A stretch of 64,000 nucleotides of DNA from DASCNA01 sp036011305 (lineage in GTDB: Bacteria; Verrucomicrobiota; Lentisphaeria; Victivallales; GWF2-38-69), in NCBI GenBank assembly GCA_036011305.1, contig DASCNA010000267.1, forward strand, positions 1-64,000, in the 5' to 3' direction. Shown here one piece after another: positions 44,804-54,385 of this stretch; position 1 is the first letter of the stretch, and each line of letters opens with the position of its first letter. A program made the translations under genes and the position numbers. The notes under the pieces were generated by a model. The model ran no database searches. It worked only from the letters and a program-made list of their open reading frames with translations, and had not been told where the DNA came from.

Positions 44804-46537
44804 CTATTTTTTACAATTTTGCAATTCAAATATTTTAAGGTATAAACTGTTCCTGCTTTTTAGCAGGTCACAGTGGTTTCCTTTTTCTAATATACTACCA
44901 TTACGCATTACTATTATATTATCAAATTTTTTAAACTGTTTTGTAATTATATGGGAGATTATGATAATTGTCCGTTTTCCTCTAAGAGAATACAGATTCT
45001 CTACAATTTTCTCTGCTGTCTTGATGTCAAGGTCTGCTGTCGGTTCATCAAAAATAAGTATAGGGCTTTGAGATAGTAGAGTTCTGGCAATGGCTAATCT
45101 TCGTAGTTCTCCACCGCTAAGTTTTAATCCAAGTTCTCCAATGGCGGTATTTAATTTTTTGGGAAGAGACATTGTCAGATCATATGCTTCAGATAGCTTT
45201 AGTGCTGATTCTATCTCGCTGTCTGAAGCTGTGGGGTTTGTCAATACTAAATTTTCTTTTATAGTTTCGTTAAACATATGTATATGTTGTTGACAAAGAC
45301 TTATATATTTATGAATATTTTCTTGCTTAAATTTTCTAAATTCACAGTTTCCAAGCAGTATGGAACCGGAATTATAGTCCCAGAATCTCATGAGCAGATT
45401 TATTAGTGAACTTTTACCTGAACCGCTTGGTCCAACTACTCCGCTTACAGTACCTTGCGAGATGTGAAAGTCTAATTTGCTAAGCCTGAAGCCTGAGTTG
45501 GCAGAGTACTCAAAATTTACATCTTTAAAAGAAATATCGAACTGATCAGGAGTGACATTTTCTGCTGTAAAAGATTCATCAATAGTCGGTTTGGAATCAA
45601 TAATTTCAAAAACTCTTTTTGCTGCTTTTATTGTTGATCCCATTTGTTGAAATGCGGAGGGGATCGGTGTTACAGCCTCAAATGCTGACATTATTCCTAA
45701 AACTATGACTGCAGAAATAATTGCGTCAAAAGCCCAGCGGTGTATTGCAGGAACCATTAAAAAAATAGATATAAGTACAGTGATATTCATTATTAGGTTA
45801 AGTGCAGATTGATTATAGCTGTTTATTATAGCCATACGTTTTTGGAGAATAGAGAGTTTATTGTTTATATTCTGTAGTTTTTCCAAATATGATTCAACTT
45901 GATTAAAAACTGTCAAATCTGCCAGCCCCTGTGTTTCATCTAGAGTTGTTACTGTCAGTTGTGAATGCATATTTGTTATCTGAATTCCGGTCTGTTTAGC
46001 CGTAAGATAGCATATTGACGGTATAATGAAACCTGAAAGATAGAGTGCTCCTGTAACCAGTACAGCAATTTTAATACTGAAAAACAGGAAAAAAAACCAC
46101 ATGATGATTGAAATAAGTATGGCGGCTAAAGGAGGAAGAATAAGTCGTATATATATGTTATCAAGACTTTCTACATCTGCAACTACTCTCCTCAGAAGAT
46201 CTCCTGTATTGTATGGAAATAAATTAGCCGGAGCTAAAGGTTCAACCTTTTGATAAAACCATATCCGATATTTCTTTAAAAGCCTGAAAGTTACATTATG
46301 GGAAACAAGGCGTTCTGAGTATCTGAATACACCTCTGAATGTACCGAAAAATCTAACACCGACAATTGCCATTTGCAATTGTCCCAGTAACGGCTGGAGT
46401 GCTGCCATGGATATAAGGAATGCGGCAGTCATCATTAATCCTATACCACAAAATATTGTAATAACTGCAAGCAGCAGGCCTAGCAACATCAACCAGGTAT
46501 ATGGGAAACTGTTTTTTATTAATCGTATTGTAAACAT
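44804..46537 (-). CDS. cydC: Cysteine/glutathione ABC exporter subunit CydC
   Basis: 577-aa ABC half-transporter: six-helix membrane domain (about 10-310) then an ATPase domain. Walker A GPSGSGKSS, Q-loop LCQQHIHMFN, signature LSGGELRRLAIARTL, Walker B ILIFDEPTADLD and the His switch ISHI are visible. With CydD it exports thiols needed to assemble cytochrome bd. Starting 2 bases after cydD, it is second of the pair, as in E. coli. Confidence 0.88.
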   Translation of the reverse strand: MFTIRLIKNSFPYTWLMLLGLLLAVITIFCGIGLMMTAAFLISMAALQPLLGQLQMAIVGVRFFGTFRGVFRYSERLVSHNVTFRLLKKYRIWFYQKVEPLAPANLFPYNTGDLLRRVVADVESLDNIYIRLILPPLAAILISIIMWFFFLFFSIKIAVLVTGALYLSGFIIPSICYLTAKQTGIQITNMHSQLTVTTLDETQGLADLTVFNQVESYLEKLQNINNKLSILQKRMAIINSYNQSALNLIMNITVLISIFLMVPAIHRWAFDAIISAVIVLGIMSAFEAVTPIPSAFQQMGSTIKAAKRVFEIIDSKPTIDESFTAENVTPDQFDISFKDVNFEYSANSGFRLSKLDFHISQGTVSGVVGPSGSGKSSLINLLMRFWDYNSGSILLGNCEFRKFKQENIHKYISLCQQHIHMFNETIKENLVLTNPTASDSEIESALKLSEAYDLTMSLPKKLNTAIGELGLKLSGGELRRLAIARTLLSQSPILIFDEPTADLDIKTAEKIVENLYSLRGKRTIIIISHIITKQFKKFDNIIVMRNGSILEKGNHCDLLKSRNSLYLKIFELQNCKK

Positions 46538-46539
46538 TT

Positions 46540-48240
46540 TTATTTATTATAAAGATTCATAAGTTTGCCGTTATTTAATGTCATAACAATATCTGCATTT
46601 TTTATAATATTTAATCTGTGAGCAATTGTTATAACTGTCTTGTCTAAACATTTTTTTTGTAAATTTTTTAGTATTTCATATTCATATATCGGGTCAAGAA
46701 ATGATGTTGATTCATCCATTACCAGTATTGGGGAATCCATTATAAGTGCTCTGGCAATAGCCAAACGCTGAGCTTGACCTCCGCTTAGTTTAGTGCCTCT
46801 TTCTCCTATTACGGTATCATACCCGTTTTTTAAAGAGCTTATGAATTCTTCCAGGCATGCTGATTTTACTGCATTTTTAATTAATTTTTCATTAGCATCG
46901 GGTTTCCCAAGGCATATGTTTTCTCTGATACTTGAATTGAAAAGATATGGTTTTTGTGGCACCCATGAAATTATTGAACGTATATCACTGATGCTCTCAG
47001 AATCTAAAATATTATTTCCAAAAGCGATACTGCCTTCTATAGGTAAAATAAAACCTAAAAGCAGTTTTATAATTGTTGATTTGCCGCTCCCTGTTACTCC
47101 ATTGATAACGATTTTATCGCCTTTATTAATTTCAAAGGAAATATCACTGAGGATTAAACTGCTCTCATTTTCATATTTAAATGAGACATTTGAAAATTTT
47201 ATTGGAAATGCATTAGTCTCTGAGTATTCTTTTCGGCTTAGCTGTACAGGATGGGAATAATTCTCTACATTATTCAGCAGGATTGAATTATTATTATCTA
47301 ATATTTCAAAAATCCTTTTACCGGAACTCATTCCTTCCATCCCAGCATGAAAATGTGCACCAAGATTTCGAAGTGGTGCATAGAGTTCAGGTGCAATGAT
47401 GAGGATAAATAGAGCCTCCTCATAGGCTATTTGACCATACATGAGTCTGATCCCTATTGAAACAGCTATAATAGCAATACTTAATGTGGAAATAAGTTCT
47501 AGAGTCAAAGATGAGAGAAATGCTATTTTTAAGGTTTTCATTGTTACTGATCTGAAATTTTCACTTATTTCAGAGATTTTTAAAGTTTGATTTTTTGACT
47601 GTCCGAATATTTTAAGGGTGGTTAATCCCTGAAGAACATCAAGAAAATGTGAACTTAAATAGCTAAGAGTTTTCCACTGACGGTCTGTCATGCTCTTTGC
47701 TTTTGATCCAATAAGAAACATGAAAAATGGAATGAGCGGAGCTGTAATGATGAATATAGCTCCTGAAAGAGGATCAATATAAAATACAAAACAGACAATA
47801 ATTAATGGAGATAATAGTGCCAGAAAAAGACTGGGAATATATTGTTCAAAGTAAACACCTAAGGATTCAATCCCAGTTGTTGATGTATTGACAATTTCTC
47901 CGCTACGTTCATTTTTTAAATTTTCAGGACCAAGAGATGTAAGGTGTTTATTTAATCTATTTCTAATCTTATTTTTTATTTTTATCCCCTGGATACCTGA
48001 CGAAGATTCGAAACTCCAGATGAATACAGAACGTATAAAACTCAGAATAAGAAAAATTATCAATTCATATAAAATTTCATGAATTGAACTTTTGTGCAGG
48101 AATACAGCATTAATAATATCACTTAAGATATATGCTTGTATTACAATTGTAAAAGTGACCAGTACTCCGCAGGTAATATTTAGAATGAACAGAGGTTGAC
48201 CGTCATGTATTAATGATAATGTCTGACGGTCAACTTTCAT
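46540..48240 (-). CDS. cydD: Cysteine/glutathione ABC exporter subunit CydD
   Basis: 566-aa ABC half-transporter forming a heterodimer with CydC. The N-terminal membrane domain with GLTTLKIFGQSK (CydD-like coupling region) is followed by an ATPase domain: Walker A GVTGSGKST, signature LSGGQAQRLAIARAL, Walker B ILVMDESTSFLD. The catalytic Glu is present, so both sites of the pair may be active. The cydB stop and the ATG overlap (TAATG). Confidence 0.88.
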   Translation of the reverse strand: MKVDRQTLSLIHDGQPLFILNITCGVLVTFTIVIQAYILSDIINAVFLHKSSIHEILYELIIFLILSFIRSVFIWSFESSSGIQGIKIKNKIRNRLNKHLTSLGPENLKNERSGEIVNTSTTGIESLGVYFEQYIPSLFLALLSPLIIVCFVFYIDPLSGAIFIITAPLIPFFMFLIGSKAKSMTDRQWKTLSYLSSHFLDVLQGLTTLKIFGQSKNQTLKISEISENFRSVTMKTLKIAFLSSLTLELISTLSIAIIAVSIGIRLMYGQIAYEEALFILIIAPELYAPLRNLGAHFHAGMEGMSSGKRIFEILDNNNSILLNNVENYSHPVQLSRKEYSETNAFPIKFSNVSFKYENESSLILSDISFEINKGDKIVINGVTGSGKSTIIKLLLGFILPIEGSIAFGNNILDSESISDIRSIISWVPQKPYLFNSSIRENICLGKPDANEKLIKNAVKSACLEEFISSLKNGYDTVIGERGTKLSGGQAQRLAIARALIMDSPILVMDESTSFLDPIYEYEILKNLQKKCLDKTVITIAHRLNIIKNADIVMTLNNGKLMNLYNK

Positions 48241-49247
48241 TAATATTCAAGATCTTTAGAAGTTAACCTTTTTCTAAATACCCAATAGGAGAAGCATTGA
48301 TAAACTAGTATTATAGGTACAAATATCAGTGCTACTGTGCGCATTATATGCATAGAATATGCAGAGGAACTTGCATTATATATTGTTAAGTTCCAATCAT
48401 GGTTCAATGATGATACTAGAACATTAGGATAATTATAAACAAAAACAGTAATAGTTATAAGCGCAATAGTTATTGATGTAAATATAAAAGTACTCTTTTG
48501 AGTTTTTCTGATTTTTATGCCAGCTGCAATCAGTGCCAGTAGTGATAAAACTGCTAATATCAATGGTGGTAAATTATGCAGAATATTTGTTTCTATAGTT
48601 GTGTAGCCTATGAAAATTATAAAAATGATACATGTGATTAAATGAAGTGCAGGAAGTCCTTTATCTATACGTTTAGTTATAATGCTGTCTTTCTGGAGTT
48701 TTAATCTTACAAAGGCACATCCGTGAAGAGCAAAGAGAAATACAAAAGTTAAGCCTACAAAAAGTGAATAGACATTAAGAAGATCTCCAAAATTACCAAC
48801 ATACGTCATTTTAGGACCAATTGGAATCCCACGGACCAGATTCCCAACAAAAACACCCCACAACAGAGCTAACAGCAAACTGGCAATAAACATTAGAAAA
48901 TCCCATGTTTTTCGCCATGTTCTATGTTTACTTTTTCCTCTAAATTCAAAGCTTACTCCTCTTAAAGCTAAGGCGAAGAGTATAACTAGCAAAGCCATGT
49001 AGAAACTGCTGAACATTGTGGCATACCATTGTGGAAATGCTGCAAAAATAACCCCTCCTGCGCCTATCATCCAAACTTCATTGCCATCCCATACACTGCC
49101 TATACTATTAAAAACCATACGTCTGGATTCATCATTTTTTGCTGCAAAAGGTAAAATAATTCCTACGCCATAATCAAATCCTTCGAGGAAGAAAAAACCT
49201 GTAAATAAAAAGACAATTATTATGAACCAGAATATATTAATATCCAT
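48240..49247 (-). CDS. cydB: Cytochrome bd ubiquinol/menaquinol oxidase subunit II
   Basis: 335-aa integral membrane subunit, typical CydB length is about 330-380. It has eight or more helices. The start region FLFTGFFFLEGFDYGVGIILPF and GSVWDGNEVWMIGAGGVIFAAFP are family signatures. It starts 4 bases after cydA ends. Confidence 0.94.
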   Translation of the reverse strand: MDINIFWFIIIVFLFTGFFFLEGFDYGVGIILPFAAKNDESRRMVFNSIGSVWDGNEVWMIGAGGVIFAAFPQWYATMFSSFYMALLVILFALALRGVSFEFRGKSKHRTWRKTWDFLMFIASLLLALLWGVFVGNLVRGIPIGPKMTYVGNFGDLLNVYSLFVGLTFVFLFALHGCAFVRLKLQKDSIITKRIDKGLPALHLITCIIFIIFIGYTTIETNILHNLPPLILAVLSLLALIAAGIKIRKTQKSTFIFTSITIALITITVFVYNYPNVLVSSLNHDWNLTIYNASSSAYSMHIMRTVALIFVPIILVYQCFSYWVFRKRLTSKDLEY

Positions 49248-49251
49248 AATT

Positions 49252-50670
49252 TTACTCCTCCTCGCTGTTTATTTTTTTAATTTGAAAATCCCATGTACCA
49301 AGTACTGCATATCTCCATAGTAAGAATATTGCCACAATTGTAAGTGTTGTATAAACTACGAATATTGCAATCAGTGAGGTGGCTATATCACCCCATGTAA
49401 GATTAGGAGACATTGCCTGACTTGTTTTCATCAGACCGTGTACTATCCATGGCTGTCGACCAACCTCTGTAACTATCCATCCTGTGATATTTGCAATATA
49501 GGGGAAAATTATGCAGACCATAAGCCCTCTCATTACCCATTTATTAAACTTGAAATTATTTCTGATGACAGTCTTAAAAAATAGATAAATTGCAATTATG
49601 AGTAAAAGCATTCCTACACCAACCATTGCTCTGAAGGCATAGAATGTTACAGCAACAGGGGGTATATAATCTCCTGGACCATATTTAGCCTCATATTCTT
49701 TTTGTATCTCATTTATTCCTGCTACTCTGCCTGTCCATTTACCGTATGCCAGTAAATCAAGTCCATGTGGTATTCTCAGTGCATAAAAGTTTTTTTTGCC
49801 GATCTGATCTGGAAACGCAATGATAGCTTCACTGGCAGGATTTTCAGATTCCCAAAGTGATTCCATTGCTGCCATTTTCATCGGTTGTGTTTTAACTATA
49901 TGATCAGCCATGCGATGTCCCATGTAGGCTACACCAATAATACCAATCAATCCATAAACAACTGCTATTTTAAATGACAATTTAAATACTTTGAGATCAT
50001 TTTTTCTCATTATATGGTAGGCAGAAATAGCTATTATAAAAAAAGCCGCCGTAACAACAGCAGCAAACCAGGTGTGCCAGAATTCCAGAACAAACTGCTT
50101 ACTTGTAAAAAGGGCTGTAAAATTATTCAATTCCAGTCTGTTATTTCTTAAGACATATCCAACTGGTTCCTGCATAAATGAGTTAGCAGTTAATATCCAG
50201 AATGCTGAAAGTGAAGAGCCTATGGCTACAAGCCACATGATTACTGCATGGGTTTTTTTACCGAATTTTTCCCAACCGAAAATCCATAATCCAATAAAGG
50301 TTGATTCCAGAAAAAATGCAAGAAGAACTTCTATAGCAAGAGGCACACCAAAGACATCACCTACATAGCTTGAAAACAATGACCAGTTCATGCCAAACTG
50401 AAATTCCATGACTATTCCTGTCACAACACCTATTGCAAAATTTATTAAGAACAGTCTTCCCCAAAATTTTGTCATTCTTCTATAGTGTTCTTTACCACTT
50501 GCGGCATAACATGTTTCAAAAAATGCAACCAGCAAAGATAGTCCTATAGTTAATGGGGGGAATATGAAATGGATTATTACTGATAATGAGAATTGCAGCC
50601 TGCTTAAAAAAACAGGTGAAGACAGTTCTGAATAGAGTAGTGAAAAAAATTGGTGCATAAAAGCTTCCAT
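49252..50670 (-). CDS. cydA: Cytochrome bd oxidase subunit I, short Q-loop type
   Basis: 472-aa haem-bearing subunit reducing oxygen with menaquinol. Conserved segments are SRLQFSLSVIIHFIFPP (His ligand near residue 32), GVVTGIVMEFQFGMNW, LEFWHTWFAAVV (axial His), and ITGWIVTEVGRQPW with the nearby glutamate. The region between YMGHRMADHI and FYAFRAMVGVG is about 100 residues, shorter than in E. coli, so this is the short Q-loop form. It heads a seven-gene operon (cydA-B-D-C-menA-C-E). No FNR or ArcA site was recognised upstream. Confidence 0.94.
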   Translation of the reverse strand: MEAFMHQFFSLLYSELSSPVFLSRLQFSLSVIIHFIFPPLTIGLSLLVAFFETCYAASGKEHYRRMTKFWGRLFLINFAIGVVTGIVMEFQFGMNWSLFSSYVGDVFGVPLAIEVLLAFFLESTFIGLWIFGWEKFGKKTHAVIMWLVAIGSSLSAFWILTANSFMQEPVGYVLRNNRLELNNFTALFTSKQFVLEFWHTWFAAVVTAAFFIIAISAYHIMRKNDLKVFKLSFKIAVVYGLIGIIGVAYMGHRMADHIVKTQPMKMAAMESLWESENPASEAIIAFPDQIGKKNFYALRIPHGLDLLAYGKWTGRVAGINEIQKEYEAKYGPGDYIPPVAVTFYAFRAMVGVGMLLLIIAIYLFFKTVIRNNFKFNKWVMRGLMVCIIFPYIANITGWIVTEVGRQPWIVHGLMKTSQAMSPNLTWGDIATSLIAIFVVYTTLTIVAIFLLWRYAVLGTWDFQIKKINSEEE

Positions 50671-50823
50671 AAATGCCTCTATATTTAGTTAATATTTATA
50701 TTTTTTTTAAAGTAAATTCATGTTTTATCCAAGCTATTTGCCTAGGTCTCAGCAATTCTAGTTTAAGCAATATATAATTCTACATTAAATAAACAATCGG
50801 TAATGATACTAAAAATGTATTAT

Positions 50824-52005
50824 TTATGAGTCATGTGGAATTAATTGATTGAAATACATATGTAAAAGTGTCTTAAAATTATTATCAATGTCTAAATTTT
50901 TTAATAGATCAACAGCTTTCTTTTTAAGCATATGTATTTCGGTTGTAGCTTTTTTTACAGAACCTGTTTTGATCATTATATTATAAATTTTTATATAGTC
51001 TTCCATGCATAGCGAATTGTTACTTAGGAATTCATCTATAAATTGCTTGTCATCTTGATTGGCTGAACTGTATGTCCAATACAAAATCAGAGTATATTTT
51101 TTCTCTATAAGATCCTTAGGAGAGTATGTATCAGGGGCTTTATTGAAAGCCTTTAATTCCGAGATGTCATTTAAGATTTGAAAGGCTTTACCCATGGCAA
51201 GCCCTATATCATTAATAATATTTAGCTTTTCATGTTTATCTGCCAGAATTACTCCAAGTGCCATGGGGGCACAAAAAGTATAGTAAGCAGTTTTTAAATC
51301 ATAAAGGCGCAGCAGGTTCTCCTCATTTATAGTTCCAATAGGTTTAAGTGTTTCCAGCATTTCATGAAATTCGCCATGGGCTGTGAGCATTGCTGTTTTT
51401 GTCAGAATATTTGAAATTTCAATTAAAACTTTTTGAGGGAGATTAACTTTATGTATGCTGTCAAAGGCATAAGTGTATAGCATATCTCCTGCAACAAGTG
51501 CCATATCTTCGCCGGTAATGCGGTGAGACTTATTTAGTCCTTTCATCCGGATATTATCATTGAATAGTGTGTGGAGTGTAGGTGATGATCGTCTAGCAGA
51601 AGATTTATCAATTATGTCATCATGAATAAGAATGAAAGTATGGATTATTTCTAATGCTGACATAATATTATCAGCATTGATTCGATCTGGTTTTTTCTCA
51701 AATGCCAGGTAAGTTAAAAAAAATAGAATCGGCCTTAATCTCTTGCCTTTGCCTAAAATAAAATTCTTAATTATCTCATAAATTTTTAGATCATTATCTA
51801 AAATAGCAGACCAAACTTCACATTCGGTTAAATTATTATCAAGCAGTTTATTAGCATAGATTTTAATTTCATCAAATATTTCAAGGCAATTAGAAAGTTG
51901 TAAATTCTGTATATTTAGTTTTCTATTTATAAGTGAAAGTAAATTATCAAAATCCAAATTCTCATCATCTGAGATAGATATCTTATTTGCTTTATTAGAG
52001 GACAT
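50824..52005 (-). CDS. Polyprenyl diphosphate synthase-like protein, second Asp motif altered
   Basis: 393 aa, trans-isoprenyl diphosphate synthase fold. It shows GKGKRLRP (85-92), the first Asp motif IHDDIIDKSSARRSSPTLH with DDIID at 129-133, and the lysine region IEKKYT. The second motif, normally DDxxD, reads NDISE (279-283) in FQILNDISEL. An 80-residue N-terminal extension precedes the core. It would be the natural source of the menaquinone tail. Loss of the second motif may mean reduced or altered activity, or pairing with another subunit. It starts right after ndh with a one-base gap. Confidence 0.75.
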   Translation of the reverse strand: MSSNKANKISISDDENLDFDNLLSLINRKLNIQNLQLSNCLEIFDEIKIYANKLLDNNLTECEVWSAILDNDLKIYEIIKNFILGKGKRLRPILFFLTYLAFEKKPDRINADNIMSALEIIHTFILIHDDIIDKSSARRSSPTLHTLFNDNIRMKGLNKSHRITGEDMALVAGDMLYTYAFDSIHKVNLPQKVLIEISNILTKTAMLTAHGEFHEMLETLKPIGTINEENLLRLYDLKTAYYTFCAPMALGVILADKHEKLNIINDIGLAMGKAFQILNDISELKAFNKAPDTYSPKDLIEKKYTLILYWTYSSANQDDKQFIDEFLSNNSLCMEDYIKIYNIMIKTGSVKKATTEIHMLKKKAVDLLKNLDIDNNFKTLLHMYFNQLIPHDS

Positions 52006-52006
52006 A

Positions 52007-53356
52007 TTATTTTAATATTTTTTTAATCTTATTGAATGATTTCCACTCCTGCTTTATCAGCATACGTGCATCAGCACGCCGAAAAAGATAAAAATACCCC
52101 CATTGCATTAGTACCGATATCCTATTTTGGAAACTTGCCAGAAACAGAACATGAATAGCCAGCCATACCAGCCATGCTGTAAAACCTGCTGTTTTAAATC
52201 TAGAGATTTCAAGTATTGCTTTGCCTTTGCCAATTGCAGCGGCTTTACCTCTGTTTAGATATATAAAACTTTGTGTTTCACGCCCTTCCAGTATTCTCAA
52301 TATATTTTTTGCAGCACATGATCCCTGCTGAAGTGCAACAGTTCCTACTCCGGGATATGGGACACCTTTGGCATCTTTATCCAGTTGAGTATTTTCACCA
52401 GGTATGCAGCGTTTGATTAAATCTTTTATAAAGGAGCCGGTTTTATTTTCAGCATGTGCCTGATCACCGGCAACAAAGACTTCAGGATATTCCTTCAAAC
52501 TTAAATCTTGTTCAACAACTATACGTCCCGGTCGGTCAAGTTCTACATTTAGTTTGTTGTTTAGCAATCTTCCCTGTATCCCTGCACCCCAGATAACTGT
52601 TTCTGCTTTAATTTTTTTACCATCACCAAATGTAACACCACTTTTATCAACATCAACGACTCTTGTTGAAGTCATAACAGATACACCAATTTTATCTAAA
52701 AATTTTGTAGCTTTAGCTGAGTTTTTATCTGAGAAAGATGCTAATATTTTCGGAGATGCTTCGATAAGTGTTATTTTAGTTGAACTCAGATCAATGTTTC
52801 TAAAGTTTTTCTTTAGAATTTTATGTGTAATATCTGCGACAGCGCCCGCTACTTCTACTCCAGCCGGTCCACCTCCGACAACAACAAAAGAAAGCAGGTT
52901 TTTTTGCTTTTCAATATCTTCAGTTTTTTCAGCTTCTTCGAGAGAGCTAAATATTCGGTTTTTTATTTCAAGAGCCTGTTCAATACTTTTTAATCCCGGT
53001 GCAAAATCCTCCCATTGTGTATTTCCAAAATATGAGTGAATAACACCACATGATAAAATTAGATAATCGTAATTATATTTATTAGTTTCAGTAATGACTA
53101 GCCTATTTTTAAAGTCAACATCAAAGACTTTATCATTAATTACAGATACAGATTCATATTTTGCCATGATACTGCGAATCGGTGTTGCGATACTGTCTGG
53201 AGAGAGTTCACCTGTTGCAACCTGATAAAGTAACGGAGGGAAAAAATGATAGTTATTTTTGTCTATTATAGTGAGCTCTATGTCTATATATTTTGCTAGT
53301 TTTTTAGCAGCACTTAAACCGGCCAATCCACATCCTACGATAATAACTTTCTTCAT
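52007..53356 (-). CDS. ndh: Type II NADH:quinone oxidoreductase
   Basis: 449-aa FAD enzyme feeding electrons from NADH to menaquinone without pumping protons. FAD-binding VGCGLAGLSAAKKL is at the N-terminus, the NADH site VVVGGGPAGVEVAGAVAD at about 157-174, and VFVAGDQAH further on. The C-terminus has a membrane-binding hydrophobic helix (TAWLVWLAIHVLFLASF). It overlaps the usual NDH-2 length. The pair with the polyprenyl synthase gene suggests shared expression. Confidence 0.9.
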   Translation of the reverse strand: MKKVIIVGCGLAGLSAAKKLAKYIDIELTIIDKNNYHFFPPLLYQVATGELSPDSIATPIRSIMAKYESVSVINDKVFDVDFKNRLVITETNKYNYDYLILSCGVIHSYFGNTQWEDFAPGLKSIEQALEIKNRIFSSLEEAEKTEDIEKQKNLLSFVVVGGGPAGVEVAGAVADITHKILKKNFRNIDLSSTKITLIEASPKILASFSDKNSAKATKFLDKIGVSVMTSTRVVDVDKSGVTFGDGKKIKAETVIWGAGIQGRLLNNKLNVELDRPGRIVVEQDLSLKEYPEVFVAGDQAHAENKTGSFIKDLIKRCIPGENTQLDKDAKGVPYPGVGTVALQQGSCAAKNILRILEGRETQSFIYLNRGKAAAIGKGKAILEISRFKTAGFTAWLVWLAIHVLFLASFQNRISVLMQWGYFYLFRRADARMLIKQEWKSFNKIKKILK

Positions 53357-53525
53357 GATGCTCCTGATATGTCAATGTTGCAGTGTTATTTTCTGTTTAT
53401 TTAAATTATATAAGTAAAATTGAATATTTTTCAATAATATACGATATACTTTATAAATTTGCCATAAAGATACCATGCATGTAGTATTAAATTTGCATTT
53501 TCTACATTAAAACATGTCGCAATGT

Positions 53526-54347
53526 CTAAGGTAGCCTTGGGTATTTAGAAAAATCAGGTTCTCGTTTTTCATTAAATGCATTTCGTCCTTCCTGTGCCTC
53601 TTTGCTCATATAAAACAGCATTGTAGCATTTCCAGCTAATTCCTGTAGGCCGCTTTGTCCGTCACAGTCAGCATTTAAAGCTGCTTTCAGACAGCGTATT
53701 GCGATAGGAGATTTTGACAGAATTTCGTTACACCATTTTACCGTTTCAATTTCGAGATCTGGCAATGGTACAACAGTATTTATTAATCCCATGTCCAATG
53801 CATCTTTTGCTGAATATTGGCGGCATAAAAACCATATCTCACGTGCCTTTTTCTGACCAACAATACGTGCCATATAAGCAGCACCGAAACCACCGTCAAA
53901 TGAACCTACTTTCGGACCGGTCTGCCCGAAGACAGCATTATCTGCAGCAATCGTAATATCACACATAAGATGAAGAACGTGTCCCCCCCCAATAGCATAT
54001 CCAGCCACCATTGCAATTACAGGTTTTGGACAGATGCGAATTTTACGTTGAAATTCAAGTACATTTAATCTGGGAATAGAATTGCTGTCTTTATAACCGG
54101 AATCACCTCGAATTTTTTGATCACCTCCTGAACAAAAGGCTTTATTGCCTTCTCCAGTTAGAATAATAACTCCAATATCGGAATCTTCCTGTGCATCATC
54201 AAATGCCTCTATCATCTCAGTTACAGTAAGAGGTCTGAAAGCATTACGGACTTCAGGACGGTTTATAGTTATCTTAGCTATCCCTTTTATTTTATGATAT
54301 TTTATATCAATAAATGTTTTCTGTTCAGTCCACTCAATTGAATTCAT
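53526..54347 (-). CDS. menB: 1,4-Dihydroxy-2-naphthoyl-CoA synthase
   Basis: 273-aa crotonase-fold enzyme closing the naphthoate ring. It shows NRPEVRNAFRPLTV, FCSGGDQKIRG, AGYAIGGGHVLHL (oxyanion hole) and GPKVGSFDGGFGAAYMAR with the catalytic region, ending with FNEKREPDFSKYPR. All are typical of MenB. It follows menD by 38 bases. Confidence 0.95.
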   Translation of the reverse strand: MNSIEWTEQKTFIDIKYHKIKGIAKITINRPEVRNAFRPLTVTEMIEAFDDAQEDSDIGVIILTGEGNKAFCSGGDQKIRGDSGYKDSNSIPRLNVLEFQRKIRICPKPVIAMVAGYAIGGGHVLHLMCDITIAADNAVFGQTGPKVGSFDGGFGAAYMARIVGQKKAREIWFLCRQYSAKDALDMGLINTVVPLPDLEIETVKWCNEILSKSPIAIRCLKAALNADCDGQSGLQELAGNATMLFYMSKEAQEGRNAFNEKREPDFSKYPRLP

Positions 54348-54385
54348 AAATATTTTCTCCGAACGCTTAGTAGCATTTATAAATT

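Noticed and set aside
46793..47260. 155-codon plus-strand frame opposite cydD
   Set aside because: It mirrors the ABC ATPase motifs of CydD on the other strand and is a shadow frame.
52554..53039. 161-codon plus-strand frame opposite ndh
   Set aside because: It is antisense to clearly coding NDH-2 sequence; no ribosome site was seen.
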